Source: an uncultured bacterium
GTDB taxonomy: Bacteria > Bacillota > Clostridia > Oscillospirales > Oscillospiraceae
Length of the DNA: 64,000 nucleotides
Reading direction: 5' to 3'
Assembly: GCA_947364395.1 (NCBI GenBank)
Contig: CANASS010000005.1
Location: 1-64,000 of the forward strand
The translations under genes and the position numbers were made by a program. Below the pieces are notes generated by a model. The model saw only the letters and a list, made by a program, of their open reading frames with translations. It ran no database searches and was not told the DNA's origin. Within the stretch, counting starts at the first letter, position 1, and each line of letters opens with the position of its first letter. Shown here one piece after another: positions 1 through 8,574 of this stretch.

Positions 1-853
1 GGGCCGGGGCCGCAGCGGGGGCGGCGCTCTGGGCCGGGGCGGCGGGGGCCGCCGCGCTGGGCGCCGCAGGCTTCTCCTCAGCCGGTGCCCGCTCGTATGC
101 CTGGTAGCCCTGGACGGAGCCCACCGTCTTAATGACGTTGATGGCGCTCTCCCGGTCGGAGGCGTTCCGGAACATCAGATGGAACCCGTTTTCAATGATG
201 GGCTCGCTGGTGGAGGGGTCGTTCTCCACGTTGGCGGGCTCGAAGGTGAAGTCCCCCTCGCCGCACACGTCCTTCACCGCCGTGACCAGCATGAAGGCCC
301 GCAGGCTCTCCATGCCGCAGCCCTCCTCGAAGTTCACCCGCAGGGCGTGGGGGAATCCGGCCGGGGCCTCCGCAGCGGCGGCGGGAGCGGGGGCGGCCGG
401 GGCCGCGGGAGCGGCTGGAGCCGGCGCGGGCTCCGGCGCCTCCTCCCCCTTGATTTTTGCGATCAGGGTATTAATATTTGCCATGAAGCTGTCGATATTC
501 TTATCAAGAGGCTCGCCGGCCTCCACTTTCTCCACCTCGCCCCGGAAGAAGTCGATGGACTGGAAAACCACGTCGAACAGCGCCGGGCGGTCCTCCTCCT
601 GCACCACCGACATGGTGCCCTCCCGGATGATGAAGAACATGTCCTCGATCCGGTGGGCCACGGTGGCCAGGGTATCGAACTCCATCATGGCGGAAGAGCC
701 CTTGATGGTGTGCATGATGCGGAAGATCTCGTTGACGTTCTCCTGAGAGAAGGTGTCCACCTTTTCCGCCTCAAGGACGATGGTTTCCAGCTGTTCCAGC
801 AGAGTGCCGGTCTCGTAGATGTACATATCCAGAATTTCGTTTCCGCTGCCCAT
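1..853 (-). CDS. cheA: Chemotaxis histidine kinase CheA, N-terminal part (cut by window edge)
   Basis: CheA autophosphorylates on a histidine of its P1 domain and passes phosphate to CheY/CheB at chemoreceptor arrays. The reading frame is open to the left edge, so only about 284 residues are seen. Residues 1-105 form an Hpt (P1) domain with the phospho-acceptor motif HTIKGSSAM, the histidine being residue 48. A long Ala/Pro linker follows, then a domain placed like the CheY-binding P2 domain, then a second Ala-rich linker. The ATG at 853 has a GAGGTGGT ribosome site. The gene is divergent from the fliK-like gene and has a sigma-28-like promoter at 893-919. The kinase, CheW-like and catalytic regions lie outside the window. 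Confidence 0.92.
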   Translation of the reverse strand, partial: MGSGNEILDMYIYETGTLLEQLETIVLEAEKVDTFSQENVNEIFRIMHTIKGSSAMMEFDTLATVAHRIEDMFFIIREGTMSVVQEEDRPALFDVVFQSIDFFRGEVEKVEAGEPLDKNIDSFMANINTLIAKIKGEEAPEPAPAPAAPAAPAAPAPAAAAEAPAGFPHALRVNFEEGCGMESLRAFMLVTAVKDVCGEGDFTFEPANVENDPSTSEPIIENGFHLMFRNASDRESAINVIKTVGSVQGYQAYERAPAEEKPAAPSAAAPAAPAQSAAPAAAPA

Positions 854-892
854 AAAAAGCACCACCTCAGTAAATATCTTTTATCCTTTCTA

Positions 893-919
893 TTATCGGC
901 AGGGCGCGGTTAAAAATTA
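893..919 (-). promoter_or_regulatory. Probable sigma-28 (SigD/FliA) promoter of cheA
   Basis: Read on the minus strand, a perfect GCCGATAA -10 element (893-900) is preceded after exactly 15 bases by TAAT (916-919), against the flagellar sigma-28 consensus TAAA-N15-GCCGATAA. It ends about 40 bases before the cheA start codon, as expected for a flagellar/chemotaxis class III promoter. Confidence 0.7.
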
Positions 920-956
920 AGTAGGTTTTCCAAGTTTTATCGCAGGGGTGTGAAAA

Positions 957-2378
957 ATGCCTGATCTTCTGGGAGCAACCAACCCGGTACCGGGTTATGA
1001 CAACACGATAAACAACCGCAATATTCAGATTTCCCCCGGCAACAGCCAGGTGCAGAACGTCCCCGACCTGGACAAGGTCACCGGGGCGGACCACCGCACC
1101 GAGCAGCAGGACGCCAGCCACGCCGGCAGTCAGATCCGCTACGACTCCAACTTCCAAACCTTCATCCAGCAGCTGCGCCAGACCCAGGACCTGAGCTCCA
1201 CCCTGTCCAAGCTGATGATGAAGGAGGGCATGTCGGTGACCTCCGGCATGAGCGAGGGCATCGCCGAGGAGATGGCCCAGGCCCTGCAGATGCTGAAAAT
1301 GGACCAGGCGGAGCTGCTGAAGTTCCTGGCCGCCCAGATGAAGGCGGGCACCCGGTTCGGCGGGGCGCTGTTCGCCCTGCTGCGCAACGCCTATTCCCGC
1401 GCGGACTCGGAGGGGGTCCGGCTGGACATCCTCAACTTCCTCAAAAGCTACAACGACTTCTCCTCCACCGCCCACATCGAGGGCAACTTGCTGCGCAACC
1501 TGGCGGGCATGGCCAACGCCATGCCCGCCAGCTGGGGCGACCAGCTGCGCGGCCTCATCGCCCAGCTGGAGAACAGCTTGGCCGCCGGGGACCGGCAGGG
1601 CGGCATCAATCTTTTGCAGCAGCAGGTGTTCCCCCTCATGTCCTCCTACGTCAGCCAGACCCATGACCTGGGTACCCCCCGGGAGCTGCTCAGCCTGCTG
1701 GCCCTGGACCTGGCCCGGTACGAGAACGGGGCGGAGGATAAATTGATGGAGGCTTTCCACCAGCTGTCCGGATACGGCACGCTGAAAGGGATGCTGGGGG
1801 GCATTGACGGCCAGTCCATGCTGAAGCTGCTCCAGACCAGCCAGTTCGCCAAAAACACCTCCGCCGCCCAGTTCGCCGACCACCTGGCCGCCGCCGCCGC
1901 CCGGGCCCTCCGGGGGGAGGGCAGCGCCGAGGTGCAGGAGGTGTTCCGCACCCTGGTCAAGGCCATGCTCATCAACGAGAGCGTGTACATGCCCTTGAAC
2001 CACTTCCTCATCCCCATGGAGATGGACGGCCGGATGCTCTTCTCCGAGCTGTGGGTGGACCCCGACGCCGAGGAGAAGAAGGAGGGGGGCCAGGGGGAGA
2101 AGTGCATGAAGTTCCTGTTCAAGATCGACGTGCAGGGGCTGGGCTTCTTCGACGTGATCCTCACCAACCGGGAGCGGGACGTGGGCATCGTGGTGTCCTG
2201 TCCCGAGGGAGTGGTCCCCTTCTCCAAGGAGATCGAGCAGAACATCTCCAAGATCCTCACCCGGAACGACCTGAACCCCGCCGCGGTCAGCGTGCGGAAA
2301 ATGGAGCGCCCCGTGACCCTCACCGAGGTGTTCCCCAAAATATTTGAAGGGAAGAACAGTGTCAATGTCAAAGTATGA
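957..2378 (+). CDS. FliK-like flagellar hook-length control family protein (YlqG-like)
   Basis: A 473-residue protein with no signal peptide or membrane segment. The N-terminal 50 residues are polar and Gln/Asn-rich. Residues about 60-340 are predicted helical. Residues about 345-460 resemble the FliK C-terminal (Flg_hook) domain: alternating strands around FKIDVQGLGFFDVIL and a helix before the final strand. It overlaps a gene for an isolated FlhB C-terminal domain. The same pairing (ylqG-ylqH) is known in Bacillus, where the products are FliK-like and FlhB-like. The likely role is in flagellar type III export or substrate-specificity switching. Start: ATG 957 behind AGGGGTG. Family placement rests on context and weak similarity; the export role is inference. 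Confidence 0.7.
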   Translation: MPDLLGATNPVPGYDNTINNRNIQISPGNSQVQNVPDLDKVTGADHRTEQQDASHAGSQIRYDSNFQTFIQQLRQTQDLSSTLSKLMMKEGMSVTSGMSEGIAEEMAQALQMLKMDQAELLKFLAAQMKAGTRFGGALFALLRNAYSRADSEGVRLDILNFLKSYNDFSSTAHIEGNLLRNLAGMANAMPASWGDQLRGLIAQLENSLAAGDRQGGINLLQQQVFPLMSSYVSQTHDLGTPRELLSLLALDLARYENGAEDKLMEAFHQLSGYGTLKGMLGGIDGQSMLKLLQTSQFAKNTSAAQFADHLAAAAARALRGEGSAEVQEVFRTLVKAMLINESVYMPLNHFLIPMEMDGRMLFSELWVDPDAEEKKEGGQGEKCMKFLFKIDVQGLGFFDVILTNRERDVGIVVSCPEGVVPFSKEIEQNISKILTRNDLNPAAVSVRKMERPVTLTEVFPKIFEGKNSVNVKV

Positions 2379-2712
2379 CGGCAGGCGCAACCCCTCCAAG
2401 AAAGCGGTGGCCCTTCAGTACGAGGCAGGGAACAGCGCGCCGGTGATCGTGGCCTCCGGCATGGGCTACATGGCGGAGAAAATTGTGGAGGTGGCCGCCG
2501 ACAGCGGCGTACCCATCTATGAGGACAATTCCCTGGCCACCATCCTCACCCAGCTGAAGCTGGGCCAGGAGGTGCCCGAGGAGCTGTACAAGGCCATCGT
2601 GGAGATCTACGTGTATTTCCTGCACTTCGACCCCAACCGGGTCAAGGAGGGCTCCGCCCCCAAGCCGGCGGCCGGGCCGGAGCAGGCTGAACGCAAAGAA
2701 CAGGAGGAGTGA
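2365..2712 (+). CDS. Stand-alone FlhB C-terminal-domain protein (FhlB/YlqH-like)
   Basis: 115 residues from ATG 2365, corresponding to the cytoplasmic domain of the flagellar export gate protein FlhB and lacking its four membrane helices. The conserved core is present: NP..KAVALQY near residue 9, then PVIVASGMGYMAEKIVEVA and VPIYEDNSLA. The autocleavage tetrad NPTH reads NPSK here, keeping Asn-Pro but losing the histidine. A charged Pro/Glu tail ends the protein. It overlaps the fliK-like gene by 14 bases, which suggests translational coupling. A TTG at 2344 could extend it by seven residues, but the ATG fits the family better. Related isolated domains (YlqH, FlhX) are known. Confidence 0.8.
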   Translation: MSKYDGRRNPSKKAVALQYEAGNSAPVIVASGMGYMAEKIVEVAADSGVPIYEDNSLATILTQLKLGQEVPEELYKAIVEIYVYFLHFDPNRVKEGSAPKPAAGPEQAERKEQEE

Positions 2713-2714
2713 GG

Positions 2715-3317
2715 ATGGACCAGAGTTTGTACCTGATGCTGGACAGCAAGGGAAACCCCATCGCCCGGGGGCGCGTCCAGGGGAACACCGGCGGGCAGTA
2801 TTGGCAGATCCAGGTGGAGGACGGCAAGATCGACGAGATTCTAGAGCACAAGACGCTGCTGCTGCTGTCCATGCTGGACAGTGAGCCCTCCTACCAAGGG
2901 ATCATCGTGCGCAGCCGCAACGACATGATCCAGCTGGAGATCTCCAAGGTGGACCGGGACTCCAACGACATGCGCAAAAACCTGCGGGTGTCGGTCCACT
3001 TCAAAAGCCTCATCTACCCCCTCACCGGGCGCTGGAAGGGCAGGCGGAACATCGTGTCCAACGACCTGAGCTGCGGCGGCGTGGCCTTTTTCACCGACCA
3101 CTCCCTCCAGGTGGGGGAGCAGCTGGAGCTCGTCATCCCCGTCACCAGCCAGCCCCTTGTGGTGCGCTGCCAGGTTCTGCGCATGCGGCCCACGGAGGAC
3201 GCGGCCGTTCCCATCATGTACGCCGCCAAATTCGTGGAACTGTGCAACGACGAGGAGACCCTGCTCCGGGAGTCGGTGTTCAACCTCCAGCTCCGGGGGC
3301 GGCCAAAGACAAGCTGA
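2715..3317 (+). CDS. PilZ-domain c-di-GMP effector (YcgR-like)
   Basis: A 200-residue soluble protein with an N-terminal YcgR-type beta domain (about 1-85) and a PilZ domain (about 86-195). The c-di-GMP motif is intact: RKNLR at 87-91 (RxxxR) and DLSCGG at 117-122 (DxSxxG). Such proteins bind c-di-GMP and brake flagellar motors or tune surface functions. The start is ATG 2715, seven bases after AGGAGG; the GTG at 2709 is too close to that site. It follows the flhB-like stop by two bases, so it belongs to the flagellar mini-operon, and it is followed by the large SLH gene at 3409. Confidence 0.88.
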   Translation: MDQSLYLMLDSKGNPIARGRVQGNTGGQYWQIQVEDGKIDEILEHKTLLLLSMLDSEPSYQGIIVRSRNDMIQLEISKVDRDSNDMRKNLRVSVHFKSLIYPLTGRWKGRRNIVSNDLSCGGVAFFTDHSLQVGEQLELVIPVTSQPLVVRCQVLRMRPTEDAAVPIMYAAKFVELCNDEETLLRESVFNLQLRGRPKTS

Positions 3318-3362
3318 GCGCGGCGCTTAGTTCATATAATCAAACGCAGGCACAATGGACAG

Positions 3363-3385
3363 ACGCGGCAGGGCTGCGCCCCGCC
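3363..3385 (+). promoter_or_regulatory. GC-rich hairpin in the leader of the first SLH gene
   Basis: An imperfect inverted repeat (arms GCGGCAGGG and GCCCCGCCGC) lies just upstream of the ribosome site of the SLH gene. A TATAAT at 3335-3340 could be a -10 element, but no convincing -35 is seen. A role in translation or mRNA stability is only a guess. Confidence 0.35.
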
Positions 3386-3408
3386 GCGCCGGAAAGGAAC
3401 GGTCACAC

Positions 3409-6400
3409 ATGAGCAAGCATCCAAGCAACTCCATCAAAAGCCGGCTTCTGCGCCGGGGACTGGCGGGAATCCTGTCCCTGGCGCTGCTGCTGAGCCTGAT
3501 TCCCTCCACCGTGCTCACCGCCCGGGCGGCGGGCTGGGAGGACCAGTACATCCAGACCCTGGTGAACTGGGGCGTCATGCGCGGCGACATCGGCGGCAAT
3601 ATGGCCCCCACGCGCAGCATCACCCGCGCCGAGTTCGTCACCATGATGAACCGCGCCTACGGCTACAAAACAATGGGTGGGCATCCCTTCACCGACGTGA
3701 AGCTCACCTCCTGGTATAACGACGACATCGACATCGGCTATAACATCGGCTACTTCAAGGGCACCTCCCCCACCACCGCCTCACCCAACGACACCCTCAC
3801 CCGGGAGCAGGCCGCGGTGCTGCTGGCCCGGAACATGATGCTCCAGCCCACCGTGGGCGAAACCCTGGGCTTCTCCGACAGCCGCTCCCTCAGCGAGTGG
3901 AGCCGGGGCCTGGTGGGGGCCGCCGCGGAAAACGGCATCATCAGCGGCTATGACGACGGCTCCTTCCAGCCCTTCCGCGACATCACCCGGGGCGAGGTGG
4001 CCGCCATGCTGGTGCGGGCCATCGGCACCCCCGTCCAGGAGGCGGGCGACCACGCCCTGGGCAACGTGTACGGCAACGTCACCGTGAACACCGCCGGCGT
4101 GAAGCTGCGGGACGGCGTCATCGCCGGCAACCTGTACCTCACCGGCGGCATCGACCTGGGCGACGTGCTGCTGGAGAACGTCACCGTGCTGGGCCAGATC
4201 ATCGTCAGCGGCGGCGGCGAAAGCAACTCCAGCCAGAGCAGCGTCATCCTGCGCAACGTGGTGGCCGACGGCATGATCGTGGACAGCATCGGCGAGCAGT
4301 TCGTCACCATCCGCGCCGAGGGCAACACCGATATTCCCACCACCACCGTGCGCACCAACGCCTATGTGGACGACTCCTCCCTGCCCGGCTACGGCCTGAG
4401 CTTCATCGAGCTGGACGGCGAGGAGGGTGCGCTGTACCAGCTGGCGGGCAACATCAAAAACGTGACCAACCTGACCCCTGGGTCCGACCTCCAGATCGTC
4501 CAGGGCGTCGCCGACAAGGTGACCGTGGACGAGAAGGCTACCGGCTCCTCCGTGCTGGTGGACGGCGACGCCCAGGTGGGCGACCTGAACCTGGACACCG
4601 GCACCGACGTCACCGGCACCGGCGACATCAAGAACCTGAATGTGAGCGCTCCCGGCTCCACCGTGGAACAGCTGCCCGACAACATCGTCATCCGCCCGGG
4701 CATCAACGCCGACATCGCCGGCGGCAGCATGAACAGCACCCAGGGCGCTCAGTCCTCCTCCGAACCCAAGCTGCTGGCGGGATACCCCGCTGTGCGCAAG
4801 ATCGCGCCCCAGTCCGCTGAGCTGGTGTTCCGGGTCAATAAGCCCGGCACCATCTACTGGGCTGTGTCCTCCGTGGCCGACGGCTCGGTGAGCGAGGCCG
4901 ACCTGATGGAGCCCCCCGTCTACGGCAATAAGGTGCTGGCCTCCGGCAAAATCTCCGCCACCGCCGCCAACACGGACTACACCGCCGCCGTCAACAAGCT
5001 CACCAGCGGCGGCTCCTACTACGTCACCGCCATGCTGGTGGACGGACGGGACGAGCACAGCCCCATCAAGGTCACCTCCTTCACCACCCCGGACGACTCC
5101 GTCCCCGCCTTCGCCACCGGCTACCCCGTCATGACCCTGGTCACCACCGAGATCGCCCAGGTCACCGTCATGACCACCAAGAGCTGCCTGCTCTACTACG
5201 CCCTGCTGCCCAAGGGCGCCAAGGCCCCCACTGAGGCGGAGTTCAAGTCCGCCGCCATCCCCGGCAACCTGGGCTACGGCTCCCAGAGCGTCACCAAGAA
5301 CGTCACCATCCCCATCAACGTCAACAGCGTCCCCCTGGAGGAGAAAACTGATTACGTGCTCTACCTCTGGCTGGTGGACCACGACGGAGCGCAGAAGTCC
5401 AAGGTCACCGCCCTGCCCTTCACCACCCTGGACGAGACCCCGCCCAACGTCACCTACATGAACCAGATTGACCAGGGCCCCAGCTCCGTCAAGCTGGAAT
5501 ACACCATCGACGAGAACCCCGCCGACCTGATCTGGGCCATCGTCACCGAGGGCAACCACGGACAAAAGCAGTTCATGAGCTTCGAGTGGGAGGAGGTTCC
5601 CGAGCCCGGCGACGAGAACCGCTTCACCCTTGATTTTAAGGGAGACGAGGCTTCCCTGATGGCCGCCAAGGCCCGGCTGGTCAGCGGCACCGGCGCTTTG
5701 GCCAGCGGCGTCTCCAAGGGCTCCCCCCTCAATATCAGCAACGCCGCCCTGGCCTACGCCCGCGCCAAGACCTCCTCCTTCGTGGTGTACTATATCGCCC
5801 ACGACAGGGCCACCGCCAGCGCCAACCTCTCCACGCAGATCAAGGGCATCCGGGTCCACACCGAGGACACCATTAAGCCTACTGCGGAGCTGCGCTTCAC
5901 CAACCCGGACAATACCGAGGTCACCGAGCAGCCCCAGGCCAACGCCGACGTGCGCATCATTTTCTCCGAGGGCGTCAAGGGCACCACCGCCAAAGACAAA
6001 GACATTTTCTTAAACTTGTATAATGATGTAAAAAAGACTGGGGAGGAGGCTGGCAACGCCCCCGACGACACCGACAAGCAGGGGGCCTACAATACTGCCC
6101 GCAACGCTCTGGCCAAGGCGCTGGACACCTACATGAAGCTGTACGTCGGCACTCCTGACGGCCAGCACCAGGAAGCCGTCGTCCGGGACCAGGACAACGA
6201 AACCACTATTGGAAATGACTGGGTGGTGGACTGGCGCAACGCCATTGTGGAGACGCTGGACGACGGCAGCGGCAGAATTCAGGTCCGCCTGCCCCAGGTG
6301 CGGTTCGCGGACGGCACCGCCGACTTGGCCAGCAGCGCCCTGAACCTGGCCAGCGGCGCCTCCTACTATTTCCATCTGGCTGGAATTTTCGACCTGGCCA

Positions 6401-8496
6401 CCCCGCCCAACGAGCTGGACCCCTCGCCCTGTGACCTGACCTTCACTACCCGGTTCGCCAAGGTATCGCTGTCTCCAGGTGACGAGCTGACCATGGACAA
6501 TGTGACAGATCCCACAAAGCCTAATGATCCTGGCCGCATTGACTACCACTTCATTGCCGATCCTCAGGACGTCGCCAATACAAACGACGAAGGCATGCGC
6601 TGGGATATGCTGATCTGGGCGGACACCTCCATGAATGTGACCCTGTACTCCCGGGACCCTGGCGGAACTTGGGCTGAGATGTGTACGCTGGACATCCCAG
6701 TGGACCAAAACCAGGGCTTCACCTACCGCAGCGTCAACAAGTGGCTCACCGGCACGGCGAACCCCACCCCTGATTTTGGAAAGCTGCAGGATATGACCAA
6801 GAAGGAGTACGCTATCCACGTGAACAAGCTGGAGGGTGTGGACGACTTCTCCTCCTGGAACCAGACGGCGTCCATCCGGGTGTCCATCGTGGCCGGCACC
6901 CGCAGCCTGCTGTCCAACCAAGTGATCAACGGCAGCACCCAGGCCGAGTATGACCAGGCGCTGAAACTGGGCGTGATCTCGGTGGGTACCCCTGACCCCT
7001 TCACCATGTCCAAACTCTTCACCGACAGCAAGGCCCCGGATATCAACAACAAACCCACCATCAGCGTCGCCGATGTGGGCGCTGAGATTTCCATGACTCT
7101 GAACCGCCCGGGGCAGGTCTACTACCTGATTATTCCTCTGAGCAACCTCTCCAAAAGCGGCACCGCCTTGAACGAAAACCTGGAGCTCATTGAGAGCGAT
7201 GTGAAAGACGTAACCGACTACACCCCAGCCATGGATGTGCTGAAGGGCACTACTGTTCCCCCGCTGGGCGAGGTGCCCCTCATGACCGGAGACCCGGACC
7301 TGGCGACTTCGCCGGGCATTACGGAGTGTACTGTTGACGTGCCCATCCGGGATTCTTTCATCAACACCAGAGAGTTCCCCAACGTGATCAAGGGCACCAC
7401 CGCCAGCGTACCCGCCTACAGCCGGGCGGTCATCGACCTGACGGGAAAGCTGGACGCCAACAAGGTGTATCTGGTCTGTCTGCTGACCCGCGGCGTGTCC
7501 GCCATCTATAACGAGAACATTTATTGTTACCGCTTTACCACAGATATGCCCCGGCGGCCCGGCCTGCAATTGCAGGGCACCAGCGCCACCTCGGTTGACG
7601 CCATCGTAAACCGCACCGCTGATGTGCGCTCCGTACTGCTGATTGAGAGCAGCGTGGCCAATGACTTCCAACTGCTCAATGAGCCATTCTCGAATCACGT
7701 CAGGGCGGATTTGAAGGCTGATTTCGACAAGTTGGGCACCGCCGCCCAAAGCTATACGGTGAAGGAAGCCCTCTATCACGATTACGGCGCGGTTGGCGGC
7801 ACGGGGATCAAGCCCTCCCTGTTCGATCACTTCGCGGACGATAACACCAGGCGGGAGGTGCGGCAGGTGATTGAGTCCACGAACGCAGGCAACTTGGTTA
7901 AGGCCTACTGGGGAACCGAGAAGATTACTGTGGCAGGAGACGCCGCCACCGGGCGGAAGGCTATGGCGTTCTCCCGTGAGAATTTGCGGACGGGCGTGAA
8001 CTATATCTGTCTGGCCTATGCCATGGGTGCGTCCGAAGAGAGCACCTCTTTCCGGGCCACTTACCCCCTCCAGGTCATGGACGATGAGCCGCCTGTGCTG
8101 ACATCCGTATCTTTGGCCATTTCCTACAATAAGGATACTAAGAGAGTGACGGGCGAAATTTTGCTGCAGTTCAACACAGGGCTTTATGATAATCTGCTCC
8201 ATCCAATCGCGCAGAGTGGTGACAGCGGCCTGATCAGCGGCACTGAGTTCGCCGGCCTAGGCGATAAGGTTATCCTTGTGACTGGTATAACCGTTCCAAG
8301 TGACACTACACTGACTGGCCCTATTTCGGCCATCAGGCTTAAGGTTGACTCTGAGTTGCGGCCGCTTGCAATTACGGTTCAAGGTGTTTACAATCGCTGG
8401 GGTACGCCCATTATCAAGCCTTATAACGTAAACATCAGCTACACACTTGACGAAAACAACGAAAATCCAGTATTCACTTACGAAATCAAGCAATAA
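3409..8496 (+). CDS. Large secreted S-layer-homology protein with Fn3/Ig-like repeats
   Basis: About 1695 residues. A long signal peptide (basic start, hydrophobic core, AxA-like cleavage near ARAAG) is followed by three SLH modules (about residues 35-205; ITRAEF, LTREQA and ITRGEV are their signatures), which anchor proteins to cell-wall polysaccharide. Residues about 215-440 form a Gly/Val/Asp/Asn-rich region that looks like a beta-solenoid. After that come several Fn3/Ig-like units of about 110 residues with linkers such as FTTPDDSVP and FTTLDETPP. The ATG at 3409 has GGAAAGGA upstream; an upstream ATG at 3355 would put a basic stretch before the signal peptide. The protein is probably an S-layer component or adhesin. 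Codon use drifts to lower GC in the last third. Confidence 0.88.
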   Translation: MSKHPSNSIKSRLLRRGLAGILSLALLLSLIPSTVLTARAAGWEDQYIQTLVNWGVMRGDIGGNMAPTRSITRAEFVTMMNRAYGYKTMGGHPFTDVKLTSWYNDDIDIGYNIGYFKGTSPTTASPNDTLTREQAAVLLARNMMLQPTVGETLGFSDSRSLSEWSRGLVGAAAENGIISGYDDGSFQPFRDITRGEVAAMLVRAIGTPVQEAGDHALGNVYGNVTVNTAGVKLRDGVIAGNLYLTGGIDLGDVLLENVTVLGQIIVSGGGESNSSQSSVILRNVVADGMIVDSIGEQFVTIRAEGNTDIPTTTVRTNAYVDDSSLPGYGLSFIELDGEEGALYQLAGNIKNVTNLTPGSDLQIVQGVADKVTVDEKATGSSVLVDGDAQVGDLNLDTGTDVTGTGDIKNLNVSAPGSTVEQLPDNIVIRPGINADIAGGSMNSTQGAQSSSEPKLLAGYPAVRKIAPQSAELVFRVNKPGTIYWAVSSVADGSVSEADLMEPPVYGNKVLASGKISATAANTDYTAAVNKLTSGGSYYVTAMLVDGRDEHSPIKVTSFTTPDDSVPAFATGYPVMTLVTTEIAQVTVMTTKSCLLYYALLPKGAKAPTEAEFKSAAIPGNLGYGSQSVTKNVTIPINVNSVPLEEKTDYVLYLWLVDHDGAQKSKVTALPFTTLDETPPNVTYMNQIDQGPSSVKLEYTIDENPADLIWAIVTEGNHGQKQFMSFEWEEVPEPGDENRFTLDFKGDEASLMAAKARLVSGTGALASGVSKGSPLNISNAALAYARAKTSSFVVYYIAHDRATASANLSTQIKGIRVHTEDTIKPTAELRFTNPDNTEVTEQPQANADVRIIFSEGVKGTTAKDKDIFLNLYNDVKKTGEEAGNAPDDTDKQGAYNTARNALAKALDTYMKLYVGTPDGQHQEAVVRDQDNETTIGNDWVVDWRNAIVETLDDGSGRIQVRLPQVRFADGTADLASSALNLASGASYYFHLAGIFDLATPPNELDPSPCDLTFTTRFAKVSLSPGDELTMDNVTDPTKPNDPGRIDYHFIADPQDVANTNDEGMRWDMLIWADTSMNVTLYSRDPGGTWAEMCTLDIPVDQNQGFTYRSVNKWLTGTANPTPDFGKLQDMTKKEYAIHVNKLEGVDDFSSWNQTASIRVSIVAGTRSLLSNQVINGSTQAEYDQALKLGVISVGTPDPFTMSKLFTDSKAPDINNKPTISVADVGAEISMTLNRPGQVYYLIIPLSNLSKSGTALNENLELIESDVKDVTDYTPAMDVLKGTTVPPLGEVPLMTGDPDLATSPGITECTVDVPIRDSFINTREFPNVIKGTTASVPAYSRAVIDLTGKLDANKVYLVCLLTRGVSAIYNENIYCYRFTTDMPRRPGLQLQGTSATSVDAIVNRTADVRSVLLIESSVANDFQLLNEPFSNHVRADLKADFDKLGTAAQSYTVKEALYHDYGAVGGTGIKPSLFDHFADDNTRREVRQVIESTNAGNLVKAYWGTEKITVAGDAATGRKAMAFSRENLRTGVNYICLAYAMGASEESTSFRATYPLQVMDDEPPVLTSVSLAISYNKDTKRVTGEILLQFNTGLYDNLLHPIAQSGDSGLISGTEFAGLGDKVILVTGITVPSDTTLTGPISAIRLKVDSELRPLAITVQGVYNRWGTPIIKPYNVNISYTLDENNENPVFTYEIKQ

Positions 8497-8508
8497 CCGT
8501 TAGTTCCC

Positions 8509-8542
8509 GGGAGCGGGCGGACCCCCGCCCGCTCCCCTTTTT
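8509..8542 (+). terminator. Intrinsic terminator after the first SLH gene
   Basis: A 12-bp GC-rich stem (GGGAGCGGGCGG / CCGCCCGCTCCC) with a four-base loop, followed by C and five T. It sits only 32 bases before the next SLH start codon. Confidence 0.88.
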
Positions 8543-8574
8543 GAAACCACTTCCTCTCAAAGGAGCAATGTGTT

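Noticed and set aside
867..2399. A 510-codon minus-strand frame opposite the fliK-like gene
   Set aside because: Shadow of the plus-strand gene; it runs through the cheA promoter region and has no domain.
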